A stretch of 64,000 nt of DNA from Metaphire vulgaris (GCA_018105865.1 CM030845.1:16452276-16516275), one strand, 5' to 3'; shown: positions 34,862-47,070, numbered from the stretch's first letter. Program-made: numbers and translations. The notes: a model not told the origin generated them from the sequence alone.

Positions 34862-35204
34862 CAGCGGTTCTCAACCTGTGGGTCGCGACCCCCAAGGGGG
34901 TCGAATGACGATTTGCCAGGGGTCGCCCGAGACCTTCAGAAATATTAGGTTGTCTCTTGTCTTGTTATTGTACAAAATTTCCTCAGTGGTAGTTACGACG
35001 TACTAGTTGTTTTACTATAAATGTAATTCAAGGATAGACATGGAGACAATTAAATAATAACGATTTAGAACATTTTGATTCTCGTAGCATTATTATTTTT
35101 AGCAGTTTACATTATGAACAAAAGTGATTTTACGGTTGGGGGTCGCCACATAATGGGGAATTGAATTAAAGGGGTCGCGGCACTATAAAGGTTGAGAACC
35201 GCTG
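34862..35204. mobile_element. SPIN-like hAT MITE, TSD CTATAACC
   Basis: Ends CAGCGGTTCTCAACCTGTGG followed by GTCGCGACCCCCAAGGGGG, and inverted CAGCGGTTCTCAACCTTTAT. This is the terminus known from SPIN (Space Invader) hAT elements, a family noted for horizontal transfer among animals. CTATAACC is exact at 34854-34861 and 35205-35212. 343 bp, no transposase. Confidence 0.85.
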
Positions 35205-35412
35205 CTATAACCTATCTCTCCGTCTTTGGGCGGCCGTGGCGATTCTAAAATTTTTACCGAAGCGTCTTAGCCTAGCGCGTACTCTGCCCGTTTTACATGA
35301 ATTAAAACTTTATTAATTAATTAAAATTAGTACAAAAATAAAATACATTATTATAAACGCTAATTAATTAGATTAAATTATTAACTAACAAGTTTCTACA
35401 GTTAAGTAATCT

Positions 35413-35517
<105 letters not shown>

Positions 35518-35828
35518 CTATCTGTGGCACATGGTCATACAATTAGACAGTTTTTTTTAATATTGCTTAAAAGTGTTTAATTGATTCAAATTTTTTATTT
35601 CTAAAGGAAGACTGTTCCAGATTCTAGGTCCAGCAAATTTAATAGTGAATAATCTAGTATTAGTTGAAGCATATTGGAGATAGATATTTTCCTTGTTTCT
35701 AAGACTAAGATTACATTTGTTATTTATTATATCAAAAAATTTGCTTACATAGAAAATAGGAGGTAACAAATTGAGTCGATATCTGTAAATAAATACAGCT
35801 GATTGTTGTTTATGTATATTTTCGGCTT

Positions 35829-36550
35829 TTAACACGTTGAGCGCTAGGGACGTAAACTGACGTCCCTATTTTGGTTTCTCAGGGCGCTAGGGACGTCATA
35901 TGACGTCCCTAGTTCAATGCAAACTATTTTAGCTTATGCGGACCTTGGAATCATTCTTCTGCTTCCTTTAGCTACTAGAATGAGTGACCAATCAAGAAGG
36001 CGTATTCTATGGAAGATGTATGAATATTTGTCCTATAAACATTTGTTCAAAAAACCACAATATATTATACTCAACCACAGCCTCGTAATTATAATCCTCC
36101 CTGACGCGTCGTATAAACGTACACCTGGAGAATTCCTGCTACGATGTAATTAAGTGGCTTGCATTGTCAAGCCAGTGAAGCGGATAATTTTTGGCTCGGG
36201 GTGTGAGGGAGGCATTTGGACCAGACAATGAAGGTTGGAATTTAAATTGAAATTGTTTCCATTTTATGGCAGTAATTTCTCCAATCGCTATTGTTGAGCT
36301 AATTATTGTTCCGTCACCTTACAGGGCACCGGCATTCTCCCTATGAATTGGCGCATACCTGAGTAAAGAGAACATGATACTAGTAACAGATGGCTTCTAA
36401 ACGCATCTGCTTCAAAATATTTTCCTTTACAGGCGTCTAACGTGATTGTGTCTTGAAAATAATCTAGCGGTATTCACGTTGGTCACGCATGAACGCATTC
36501 GACACCAGCCGCGCCTCAGTAATCAATCGTATCGCAGTCAACGTGTGTAA
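35829..36550. mobile_element. piggyBac-like element inside the LINE
   Basis: Left end TTAACACGTTGAGCGCTAGG with TTAA target; right end GCAGTCAACGTGTGTAA, where the TTAA has decayed. Subterminal palindrome GGACGTCATATGACGTCC. Relative of 26430-27399 in opposite orientation. No transposase. Confidence 0.7.
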
Positions 36551-37216
36551 GATGTAAAATTTATTATAAAGGTTATTAGTACTAGTATAATTTAAATCTT
36601 TAAATATCAGTCTTATTGCTTTGTGTTGCAAAATTAGAACTCTGTTTATATTTGACTTGTATGTGTTTCCCCATATCACAGTACAATATGTTAAATAGGA
36701 GTGGATCAGGGAAAAATAAAGTTTGTGGAGGGCATTGGAGTCAAGCAAGTTTTAACATGTCTAATTATGTTTAAATTTTTTGCTATTTTGTTTGATAACA
36801 CAGGTCTGCGATGGAAAAATTGTTTCAAAACGAAATGTTGATTCTTATGTAAATTTGTTAGCTGAAATCAGGAAAAATAAGTAAAAAATTCCATCACCCA
36901 CCGGTTTCACCTAAAACCAATATTTGTTCTATTAAATGAAGAATTTCTTGCACCCGGCTTAATTGGTGAAGAAAGAAATTTTTATATATTTATTAGGTCA
37001 CATCGTACATTAAATGATGAATTTTTGATGCATATATTAGGTAACATAAGAGGACTGAGACAATTTATAGTAATTCTCACGGTTGATATTGCGCTTGCAG
37101 AGGGTGCGAGATTGCGCACACGATGTAATACGCGAGGTTGCGCAATACGGTTGATGACGCCATTTTGATGTTGCACAATTTTCTTGTGGGATGATGCAAT
37201 CATTATACTAAGTAGT

Positions 37217-37224
37217 TATAAAAG
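37217..37224 (+). promoter_or_regulatory. Candidate TATA box of the 37314 gene
   Basis: TATAAAAG about 97 bp before the presumed start codon at 37314. Confidence 0.4.
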
Positions 37225-37313
37225 GGGCTTGTAAGCGTGCTTCAGTTAGCGAAGTTTCAGAAGCGGTGTGAAGTACATCGTTAAATGCGACTTTCGGTAA
37301 AAGCTTAGTAGAA

Positions 37314-39031
37314 ATGGCTGCAAGAGGTTGTCATGTTTCACCTGATAGCTTCTGTAATATTTGTGGCAGCTTCGTAGTGAAAAACATCAGCGTAATATTA
37401 CTGAATTCGTGAAAAAGTCTATTTCGCCTATTTTGGGGTTAAGTTATGTGACCAAGACAAGTCATGGGCACCACACAAAGTGTGTTCCATTTGTGTTGAA
37501 GAACTTCGTCAGTGGTATCAGGGTAAGAAGAAATCTTTTCGCTTTGGGATTCCTATGATCTGGAGAGAAGCTAGAAATCATTCTGATGACTGCTATTTCT
37601 GTTCGTGCAATGTGGAAGGCTACAATTTGAAAAAACAGGAAAGAAATTTTCTATCCAAGCCTTCCGAGTGCGATTCGTCCTGTACCTCATGGTCCCGACG
37701 TTCCTATACCTTCTGTTCCTGAATCACTGGAAACTATTTCTATATCAGACACATCAGATGAAGACATTGACTTTTCAGATGAAGAGCTCACTGTTCCTTG
37801 CATTGAGCCTCAACAATTTTCACAACAAGAGTTGAATGATTTGGTCAGGGATTTAGACTTAACGAAAGAATCTGCTGAGTTGCTTGGTGCTAGACTGAGA
37901 CAGAAAAATCTTCTAGCTACAGGCACTTCGTTTTCTTGGTACAGGAACCGCGAAAATGATTTCATTCCATTTTTTACTCAAAACGAGGATTTGGTTTACT
38001 GTAACGATGTAGCAAAGTTGATGGGCATGTTTGACATTGAGTATGATTGCAACAACTGGCGGCTTTTCATTGACGCATCAAAAAGAAGTTTAAAGGCAGT
38101 TCTTCTGCATAATGGCAACAAGTATGCATCACTGCCGGTGGCCCACTCAGTCCACTTGAGGGAGCGTTACGAGAATTTGGAAATCATACTGTCGAAAATT
38201 AAGTACAATGAACATGAATGGATTGTTTGTGGAGACTTGAAAGTTATATCAATGTTATTGGGGCAGCAAGGAGGGTACACAAAGTATCCATGTTTTCTAT
38301 GTGAATGGGATAGCAGAGATAAAAAGCCAGTCTTGGCCAGTCCTTCAGAAAGGACTGGCCAAGAAGAGATGCTTTAGTGCCTGGTGTAAGAAATGTTTTA
38401 AAAGCAAATCTCATTGATCCGAAGACAGTTCTTGTGCCTCCACTACACATTAAACTTGGCATTATGAAGCAATTCGTCAAGGCGTTGCCAAAAGATGACC
38501 CCTGTTTTAAATACCTGGTAGAAAAGTTTCCTACATTGTCTGAAGCGAAATTGAAGGAAGGAGTTTTTGTAGGTCCGGATATTCGCAAGATGATGAAAGA
38601 TGATATGTTTGAGGCTCGAATGAATGTTGCAGAAAAAAGGCTTGGTTATCTTTTAAAGAAGTGGTAACGAAATTTCTTGGAAATCATAAGGATTCGAACT
38701 TCAGATATATCGTTGCAAACATGCTCACCAAACTAAAATCTTGGGTTGCTCGATGAGTTTGAAACTCCACTTTCTGAACTCCCATGTTGACTACTTCCCA
38801 GAAAACCTAGGAGCAGTAAGCGAAGAACAAGGTGAAAGATTTCACCAGGATGTCAAGAAAATGGAAAGGAGAAATCAAGGGTGTTGGAATGTTAACATGA
38901 TTGCTGACTGCTGTTGGATGCTACGAAGGGAGCTGCCAGAAAAGATCTACAAACGGAAGTGTCAAAAAGAAGCTTTGAAAGGAAAAGAACGAGGCATAAT
39001 GAAGAGGACTAAAGATCATATTGAACTTTAA
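37314..39031 (+). pseudogene. Decayed member of a metazoan family of unknown function (KYPCFLC)
   Basis: Begins MAARGCHVSPDSFCNICGSF, a possible zinc-binding start, and runs about 570 codons through at least five frameshifts: KHQRNITEFVKK, QDKSWAPHK-type, FGIPMIWREARNHSDDCYFC, NDLVRDLDLTKESAELLGAR, RLFIDASKRSLKAVLLHNG, GQQGGYTKYPCFLCEWDSR, VPPLHIKLGIMKQFVKAL, SEEQGERFHQDVKKMERR and MIADCCWMLRRELP. I recognise these motifs from uncharacterised, often intronless, proteins annotated in arthropods and cnidarians. Cys/His pairs in CNICG, DDCYFC and YPCFLC suggest metal binding. Frameshifts make it a pseudogene. A transposase-related origin is possible but not shown. Confidence 0.75.
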
Positions 39032-39531
39032 TATAGTGTTAATTGTTCATTTTACATTTAGTGACATTTGTATACTTTGAATGGAGTAAAAACCAGGATC
39101 AAGTACATACGCTTGTACTGCTATATATGCTAATGTTTTAGCTTATCGTATCAATTTCATTTCGTGTTTTGTTAAAAATTCTTACGTGGCGGAGGAAAAC
39201 GGTTTTCATTTATGAAATTATCACATATAACTACATACAATTCAGCCGTTGAAATTAAAACAATTTTCAAAAAGGTAAAAAATGCAGGCCTATAATTCAT
39301 CTATGTGCTTTTTCCAGTTTAAATGTTGGTCTACAATAATACCTAGGAATTTTATGGATCCTTTTTGAATTATGATAGTATCATTAATTTTATTGGATCT
39401 AATTGAGGATTGTTAGCCTTGCTTCTGATGTGAAAGTATATGAAATTTGTTTTATCTGGATTAAGTGCCAGTTTATTAATTTTAAACCAATTAGATACTT
39501 TTGTCAGTTCAGGATTTATTAGAGTGGTTAG

Positions 39532-40610
39532 TAGTGCTGTTACGGTTAACCGAACCGAACCGAAACCGCGGTTTTTCGGTCAAAACCGAACCGAACCGAA
39601 ACCGCGGTTTTGACCATGCAAATTGGACGGTTTTATTCCGTTTTAACCCTAGGTTAGGGTTAACGCTAACCCTAACCTGGGGTTAAAACCCTAGGTTAGG
39701 GTTAAGGTTAACACTAACCCTATGATCTCTTTTTTCAATGCATTAAATGCATTTAATGCATTTTGAATGCAGTTCAATCAATGCACAGCTTTTAAACGCT
39801 AAAATAACGAGTGTTGTTCTTCTGGCATGTCTATATTTCTATGATGAGTCAGAGTCTGACGTCATTATTGAAATCAGTAAAAACAATTTTAAAATGGCTG
39901 CATTAGTAGTGTCGTGCAGTGCCAGTTTAGTGTGGAATGCCAATTAGCTCCGGACACCTTCAAAATTGAGGTAGACACTCCCACCCCCAAATCCACAATC
40001 CTAGAAATATCCCTGAGGCTAACGGAGCGGGTTCAAGCCCGGTTAGTGCCCCTAGTGGCTTTCACACGTGCAGTAATGCCTCCTAAGCCACTTTAAATCA
40101 TGCCGAGTTTAAAATTAGGCCTATATTGGCAATTGCACCAACTGAAAAGAGAAGGTGACTTACATAAAGGGGCCGTCCATAAATGACGTCACGCGAATTT
40201 GTCACTTTTTTACCTCCCCTACGTCACGCAACATCACGCAACGTCGGACCCCTAAAATATGACGTCACAACGGGCCGACCCCCCATTTTCAAAAGTCGCG
40301 TAACGTTATTTTATTTTTTATTTCTTATTAAAGTCCTCAAAAAGGTCATCCTTGTATTTTTTCCTCTCGAAAAACCCTGACAAGCAAAAAGAGGTCATAA
40401 TTGTATCATTTTTCCTCTCCAAAATCCCTGAAAGCAAAAAGAGGTAATAGGGTTAGGGTTAACCTATTGCTAACCCTAGGGTTAGGGTTAGGGTTAACCC
40501 TAACCCTAACCTAGGGTTAAAAAACCGAACCGAACCGAAACCGCGGTTTTTCGGTCCAAACCGAACCGAAACCGACCGAGACTGCACGAGGTGAAACCGT
40601 AACAGCACTA
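39532..40610. mobile_element. hAT element with AACCGAACCG and telomere-like repeats, TSD GTGGTTAG
   Basis: Ends TAGTGCTGTTACGGTT and its complement; GTGGTTAG is exact at 39524-39531 and 40611-40618. Next to each end are AACCGAACCGAAACCGCGG arrays, then AACCCTAACC/GGTTAGGGTT tracts. The interior holds one end of a Harbinger-like MITE (40169) and a LINE tail scrap (40058-40100). No transposase. Removing it restores the LINE frame between NDLKELTT and INPELTK. Confidence 0.85.
40169..40440. mobile_element. PIF/Harbinger-like MITE, partial copy 3
   Basis: Starts GGGGCCGTCCATAAATGACG TCACGCG and contains AATATGACGTCACAACG. The right end is not present. It is nested within the hAT at 39532. Confidence 0.6.
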
Positions 40611-41299
40611 GTGGTTAGTTCCTTCAGGTCATTATGACATGCTATTAAATTAGTGTTGTCAGCAAATATTAAGAATTTGAATAAAGATGATATGTTGGGT
40701 AAGTCATTGATAAATATTAAGAATAATAGAGGGCCAAGGATTGAACCCTGGGGCACACCATATTTTATATTTTTTAGTTCAGATTTTTGAGAGTTTACCC
40801 ATGTAAATTGTTTACGATTTGATAAATAGTTAGCAAACCAGGTTTGTGAGAGACCTTTAAAACCACAGTAGGCAAGTTTTTTAAATAGAATATTGTGATC
40901 TATAACATCAAAAGCTTTTTTAGGTCTAGAAAATTTCCTATAGTATGATTGTGCAATTCAAAATTGTTAGTTACTATATCTACTAAATTCATTATAGGCA
41001 TGTATGTGGTGTTATTTGCCCTGAATCCAAACTGATAATCAGATAACATTTTGTATTTATCTAGATAGGTAATTGATCTGTTAAACATAGCTTTTTCCAT
41101 AATTTTAGAAAAGATCGGTAAATTTGAAATAGGTCTATAGTTAGATTCAATAGATTTGGACCCTGATTTATATATTGGAATGATCTTTGCTATTTTAGTT
41201 TCATCTGGAACTATACCTGTTGTAAAGGAAGAGTTTATTATATCAGAGAGAATTTCCGATATATATTCAGCACATTCAATAACAATGTTTTTAGAAATG

Positions 41300-42476
41300 G
41301 ATTTGGAGAGGGAGATAACAGGAAAAGACACAGAGGAAGGCTGGAGTATATTTACCAAATGTATGTCCAAAGTCATAGAATTGACCATACCCAAACAGAA
41401 GAAAATTAATAACAAATTTCCTTAGATAACAAGAGAAGTGCAACGAAAAAGAAGGGCGAAAAACAAAGCGTGGAGGAAACTAAGTAAACACAGATTGGCA
41501 AGTAAAGGAAATGAGCAGAATCAGCACAGACTCAAGATCTTGTAGGAGCAGTATACCAAGAAAAGAAAAGCGTCAGCAGTTACTAACAAAATGGCTATTG
41601 CAAATTTTGAATGCAGGTTGGCAAAAAATATAAAACAGCACAGTAAAAGTTTCTACAAATATTGTAATAGAAAGTTGGACAGCGCAGGATGTGCAATAAC
41701 AGACGATGTAGAAACTGCACAGATTCTAAATAACTATTTTGTTCAGTATTTACAGAGGAAAATACAAATACTATGCCAGAAGCCAAAATTGTGTTCGATG
41801 GAAACGAAGAAGAAATGCTAACAGATATAGTGTGTACAAAATAATGTGTTATCAAGGTTTTGACCAATTTAAAGACAGACAAGAGTCCAGTATTAGATGG
41901 CTTACATCCAAAGTTTCTTTACGAAGTTCGAAATGAAATAGGACATGCAATTGCTTTGATAATCAATGAATCACTCAGAACTGGAGTAGTACCGCAAGAC
42001 TGGAGAGACGCATTAGTCAGCCCACTGTTCAAGAAGGGAAAACGAAGTGAACCAAGCAATTACAGACCAGTGAGCCTAACTTCTGTAATTTGTAAAGTTA
42101 TGGAAAAAATACCGAAAGAGAGCATTTTGAAACATTTGACTAGGCATAAAATTGTTAAAGATAGTCAGCACAGATTTACAAAGGGGCGTTCATGCCTGAC
42201 CAACCTGTTGGACTTTCTGGAGGAGGTTTTTGATAAACTAGATGAGGGCAAGGCAGTAGATATAATATATTTAGATTTTGCCAAAGCTTTTGATAAAGTG
42301 CTCCACATAAGGCTGGCTGCCAAACTGAAGTCCTGTGGAATAAGGGGGAATATTCTCAGATGGATTGAAAATTGGTTGAAGGGAAGACGACAGAAGGTTG
42401 GCATTAGGGGAGGCCATTCGGAATGGACAAGAGTTATTAGTGGAGTGCCTCAGGGCTCAGTGCTTGGGCCATTGAT

Positions 42477-42523
<47 letters not shown>

Positions 42524-43643
42524 CACCGATGAAAGATTACTGTCCAAAATTTCAGAGTTTGCGGATGATACAAAGATATGCAGAAATATAGACTCGGAGG
42601 ATGATGCTAAAATGTTACAGAAGGATCTAAGAAAATTGCTTCAGTGGTCTGTGGACAGGCAGATGCTTTTCAATATCGCTAAATGTTCTGTAATGCTAAT
42701 TGGAAAATCTAATAATGGTAATGAATATTCATTAGAGGGAAGGTTCTAACCACAACAGAAAAAGGCTTGGGAGTAATCATCCATAAAAGTATGAATCCAT
42801 CTCACCAATGCATGGAGGCAGCAAAGCAGGGTAACCAAATGTTGGGAATGATGAAAAAGACAATATTGAATCGAGACAAAGATATAATCATAAAACTTTA
42901 TAAGTCATTAGTAAGGCCACATCTAGAACTGTGTTCAGGCATGAAATCCATTCTTGAAAAAAGATATAGAACTTTTAGAAAAAGTGCAAAGACGAGCAAC
43001 GAAGATGATCAATGGATGCCATAATTTAAGCTACGAAAAAGACTTCAATATTGTGGATTGACAACATTAGAAAGGAGAAGAGAGAGAGGGGATTTGATAG
43101 AAACATACAAAATAATGACGTGGAAAGTAGATTTTCCATACGATCGATTCTTTACATTGGCACACTATAGCAGCACAAGAGGCCACAAATGCAAATTGTT
43201 TAAGCAGAGGGTGGGTCCAAGAAAGAAATTTCTTTAGATGGACAAATGGACAGTGATGTTAACAAGGACCGACCCCCCAAGGACGAGGATAAGGACGAGG
43301 ACCGACTCCCCAAGGACGAGGATAAGGACAAGGACCGAACCCCCAAGGACGAGGATAAGGACGAGGACTGACCCTCCAAGGACGAGGACAAGGACGAGGA
43401 CTTACCTTTCAAGCACAAGGACCACAAGGACTGACCCCCAAGGACAAGGATCGAGGACAAGGACAAGGACCAATCTCTGTCGGACAAATAGGAAAAAACC
43501 AAACACAATTTCAATTCGAATCACAAAATTAGAAAAGCAATTTTTAAAAAAAACATAATGTAGTCAACAGCAATGCTGCATTTCAAATGCGCCTTTGACT
43601 TTAGCCAGCTAGCTATGTTACTGCGCTTAAGAAATCGTCAAGT

Positions 43644-43715
<72 letters not shown>

Positions 43716-44311
43716 GTAAATGAAAAAGTGTTTCCAGCAGCTGATCAGTCATGCACACACGGTGAGGTCTAATTATGAGACCACTTTGCGAAAACACTCG
43801 TTCAACTGGAGCCGACGTCGCAGGGAAACAAAGAATTCTGCTAAAGAATCAACTGGTATTATAAAGGAAACAATGACTAAACATTTAGAGTAACTCAACG
43901 CAAGTATGTAGCCAAAATATAAATCCACATACTACTCTTACCTTGGAACATAATTATCAGTACAATTGAAAATGGTATACAAGTAATTTGGTCCTTATAA
44001 GGACTTTTCAAGGACTAAGTTACAAGGACCAGGACAAGGACCGATCTGCAAGGACGAGGATAAGGACGAGGACCGAACCCCCAAGGACGAGGATAAGGAC
44101 GAGGACTGACTCCCCAAGGACGAGGACGAGGACAAGGACCAGGACAAGGATTAACATCACTGCAAATGGAACAGTTTGGACGAGGTGGGAGTGACAGTTG
44201 AAACAGTAAACGGATTCAAGAGCTATCTCGATAAACTAGGTTATTGAATGCAGATGGTTACATCAGTGGTTTTCACACAGGCTTACTTGGCCTCCTAAAC
44301 CACTAAAATCA

Positions 44312-44382
<71 letters not shown>

Positions 44383-44385
44383 GGA
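41300..44385 (+). mobile_element. CR1-like LINE, split by a hAT element
   Basis: Reads DLEREITGKDTEEGWSIF, ITREVQRKRRAKNKAWRK, then RT: SPVLDGLHPKFLYEVRNEI, NYRPVSLTSVICKVMEKI, DIIYLDFAKAFDKV (motif A), VPQGSVLGPLIFLIYI; a (TA)n expansion (42484-42521) disrupts the next part; FADDTKICR (catalytic box), NIAKCSVMLIGK, KLYKSLVRPHLELC and LFKQRVGPRKKF. After the hAT at 43251-44162 the C-terminus VTVETVNGFKSYLDKL and the 3' end (TTTTCACACAGGCTTACTTG) lead to an (ATT)n tail. The 5' endonuclease part is missing here but is present at 30840-31190. Confidence 0.87.
43251..44162. mobile_element. hAT element with tandem AAGGACGAGG ends, TSD CAAATGGA
   Basis: Ends CAGTGATGTTAACAAGGACC and, inverted, CAGTGATGTTAATCCTTGTC; CAAATGGA is exact at 43243-43250 and 44163-44170. 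Subterminal arrays of AAGGACGAGGATAAGGACG flank both sides. On the minus strand at 43727-43810 it encodes VFSQSGLIIRPHRVCMTDQL, a hAT transposase dimerisation motif. An (TAA)n run lies at 43648-43715. Arg-Thr-rich open frames are repeat artefacts. Confidence 0.87.
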
Positions 44386-44389
44386 ACAG

Positions 44390-44680
44390 CTCATTCCGGT
44401 CAACTGACTTCGAGCTCCATACCATTTTAGGCGCCGGTGCTGGGACGGCCCTTGTGTGTGAGATGGGGATCCTGCCTGTTATGAGGCTGTGGTCAGCGAA
44501 TATTCCTGAGGGGTCGATGTTCAAGTCGTCGACGCAGAAATCGCGATCGGTTATGTCATGGTTCAGCGTCCCGCCTGTCGTATATGTTGGGTCCCAATAC
44601 GATGAATGACTGAAAGAAACTTCAGAATTACCGATTTCTCTTGGACTCGGATATTTGAATATCTGATTTTCCAAAAGAAA
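44390..44680 (-). mobile_element. LINE endonuclease fragment (L2-like)
   Basis: Minus strand: VDDLNIDPSGIFADHSLITG and RIPISHTRAVPAP. The ADHSLIT stretch corresponds to the SDH-type terminal motif of APE endonucleases. Short and truncated on both sides, next to the (ATT)n tail of the CR1-like LINE. Confidence 0.6.
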
Positions 44681-44999
44681 ACGAAGACGCAGAATTAAAA
44701 TTTATGAGTTGCGATGGATTTCTCGACAGTAGAAATTTGGTTTGTGATGGATTAAGAAGTACGGTTATTTATTGTCAGACATTCAGAATTGAAGCACGCA
44801 AGACAATGATTAGAGGAAATTTGAAGTTGACGTTTGACCAAAATTGACGAAAATTTGACAATCATCTGCATAGAGGTGGTATTCAATAGGCCTACTGTGT
44901 TACACAAGCAGTAAGCCGAGAGATACAATGTAGATGATGTTTGAGGCTCGCAGCGCGATGTTGTATTAAAACAAGAAAATTCGTTGATTTTCATCAAAT

Positions 45000-45540
45000 T
45001 ATATTCTCGGATGTCCATTAGGTTAAAATATCAGAACGGAAGAGAAGGAATCAGCCAAAAACCCCAAATCTACGTAGACAAAATAAGTAAGAAAATCATA
45101 ACTCGGAGAGCCACTCATAAGATATACAACAATAGTAAAAAGGAGTGGGTGGACCCAGGACTGAGCACTGGGGCATATCGTATCTGAGGCGTGACGAGTC
45201 GGAAAGAAAGCCGTGCACAGACAGTCAGACACTGACTGAGCGCTGCAGTTGAGTTAGGACTTAAAGTTTTAAGCGGGTACGGTTTGTTTCACGGGTTAAA
45301 CCATTTTAGCACTATACCTCGGTAATGCCGAAATAATACTGTAGACGATGCAGGAATATAGTATTTTTGACGGTGTAGAAATCAGCTGAGAGATCGAGAA
45401 GTAGCAGGGCGGCGACCTTACCTTTGTGAGGCTATGTCCATGACAATAATATTACAATATTTGTTCGAAAAGTAAGTTGAGCAGTTTCAGTTGACTGAAA
45501 CTCGCTGTAGGCAGATTGAAAAGGGGGATCAAGAGAGTTA
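45000..45540 (-). mobile_element. Degenerate LINE reverse-transcriptase fragment
   Basis: Minus strand: VAALLLLDLSADFYTVKNT (motif A, normally DLSAAFDTV) near 45410 and YDMPQCSVLGP (normally VPQGSVLGP) near 45170. Heavily mutated L2-type RT. Confidence 0.55.
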
Positions 45541-45616
45541 AAGTATGTTTGTTCATTCGTCTAGTTCGAGAAGCATTGATATAGGCTTAAAGTTTAAGTT
45601 TGATACCGGCCTGTAG

Positions 45617-45880
45617 CAGAAGCGTAGCGTCCCAATGACTACTATGGCTTTAGCCATGGGCGGCACATATGATGGGGCGGCAAATATTGGAAGCGACCTT
45701 TTTTTGCTTGTCGGGTTGTCGAGGAGTTTTGTCGAAGGGGCGGCAACATTTTTAAGGGGCGGCAACTTTACAAACTTAGCGGCGACGAACTTTTTTTGCT
45801 TGTCAGGTGTAATAAGAGTGAATTTGGGGCAGCATTTTTGCCAGGAGCCATAGGCAGCTCGAGTGCATGCTACGCCACTG
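45617..45880. mobile_element. hAT-type MITE with TSD GCCTGTAG
   Basis: GCCTGTAG is exact at 45609-45616 and 45881-45888. Ends CAGAAGCGTAGCGTCCCAAT and, inverted, CAGTGGCGTAGCATGCACTC. The interior has GGGGCGGCAA blocks and TTTTTTTGCTTGTC. Related to 2120-2415 and 63890-64000. Confidence 0.8.
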
Positions 45881-46089
45881 GCCTGTAGTTACTTAGGCTA
45901 TCGGCGTCAAGAGAGGCATCGGCCTAACGACTATCGTTGCCTTAGAGTTAAACAATAAATATTTTCAAATCGATTTGCAAGACTAAGAAGACGATTTTTG
46001 CTTAAAGATTATAAAGTGAAGCTGTCACTGAGTTTAGTTTAGAGAAAGATCGTTCGTATTTTGCATTGAATGTTGTTCTATTGATAGCA

Positions 46090-46159
46090 ATGCTTCGTCA
46101 TCGCGTCCTATCATTTGCGCTATGGACAACGGCAGTCTGCATACTCTACTGCGCAGTTG
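46090..46159 (+). CDS. Receptor C exon 1: signal peptide
   Basis: ATG followed by 22 codons with the pattern of a signal peptide: MLRHRVLSFALWTTAVCILY, then CAV. The basic n-region and hydrophobic core are clear. It ends at donor GTTG|GTAATT in phase 1, exactly what the Ig exon at 47121 needs; the junction codon becomes GAT (Asp). Exon lengths of the four receptor C exons (70, 327, 147, 173) sum to 717, a multiple of three ending at a stop, which supports the model. The start is the first ATG of the frame. A second signal-like ATG at 46281 has a phase-0 donor and does not fit. Confidence 0.65.
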
Positions 46160-46679
46160 GTAATTAGAACTCTAATTATAGAATACTTTTCTGGGAGTTT
46201 TGTTGACAGACTCGCTATGCTGCTTCATTAGCGTATAGCGCAACTAAACTAATTCCGTGGTGCATTAAAGATTGTAATAGCATGAAGTATTTGCTTTGCG
46301 TGTGTATTATTTGGATCAACGTACGTCGTACAGTAATCTCGATATCTAACAAGATAGGCCTATTTAAAACTTCAGAATCATCCTAAATACCAAATAATAA
46401 TTATAGAGTACTGTGGCGAACCGGGCTACTAGTCAGTAACTTAGTAAGATTGTTCTCTTCCAAGATGTCGACGGCCCAGTCTACTTTAGGCGTTGACTCT
46501 TATCTTAGGCACGTGTACATCAATCCTATCTTTTTGGATAGGAATGAGACGACGACGATGATGATGAAGATAATGATGGTGATGATGACGACGACGATGA
46601 TGATGACGGTGACGATGATGATATCCTACGCTAATCACAGTGGTATTTATTGACTGACTAATCTTTCCTATTGTGCTAT
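46160..46679. other. Receptor C intron 1, first part
   Basis: Contains a (GAT)n-rich stretch at 46555-46625. The ATG at 46281 opens MKYLLCVCIIWI, discussed under rejected items. Confidence 0.4.
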
Positions 46680-47013
46680 AGCCCTATACCTAAGACTTTT
46701 AACTCCAGTTTATCATTTGACAAACACATTGATGTTATAAGCAAATCTGCGCACTGTCGTATTCGTGACCTCCGCAGAATCAGGCGCATTGGAATTAACT
46801 GCCAGCATTAATCCTCTCCGCTGAGTCTCTTGTGACATTTCGATCAAAGACTCAACACGTACATGTCTCTGTTGCCTCTATTACAGTTGTGCGCGGTATC
46901 CGTCATACCTGGCACCCGAAAATCAAACTGACTTTGACAATGGCGATTACGATTCTGCTTGGAACGACCGTAGACTGATGCCGTGTATTAATAAATGGCG
47001 CTACTGAAGCCAT

Positions 47014-47070
<57 letters not shown>

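Larger units (their letters stand above)
36799..39291 (+). mobile_element. Insertion carrying a decayed gene of unknown family
   Basis: A 2.5 kb insertion in the LINE. ATAA on both sides (36795-36798, 39292-39295) is the likely target duplication, because using it returns the LINE to frame. End sequences CACAGGTCTGC and, inverted, AGGCCTGCATT are only loosely related. A TATA-like box (37217) precedes the gene at 37314. The superfamily is not known to me; the unit could be a DNA transposon or a retrocopy-like capture. Confidence 0.55.

Noticed and set aside
39650..39720. TTAGGG-type repeats as a possible telomere or fusion point
   Set aside because: They lie inside an element with exact target duplications.
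43238..44194. Arg-Thr-rich open frames
   Set aside because: They are translations of the AAGGACGAGG arrays of a hAT element.
46281..46321. Signal-peptide-like frame MKYLLCVCIIWI followed by AAC|GTACGT
   Set aside because: The donor is phase 0 and would put a stop into the receptor C Ig exon, which needs phase 1. The frame at 46090 fits in phase and length.
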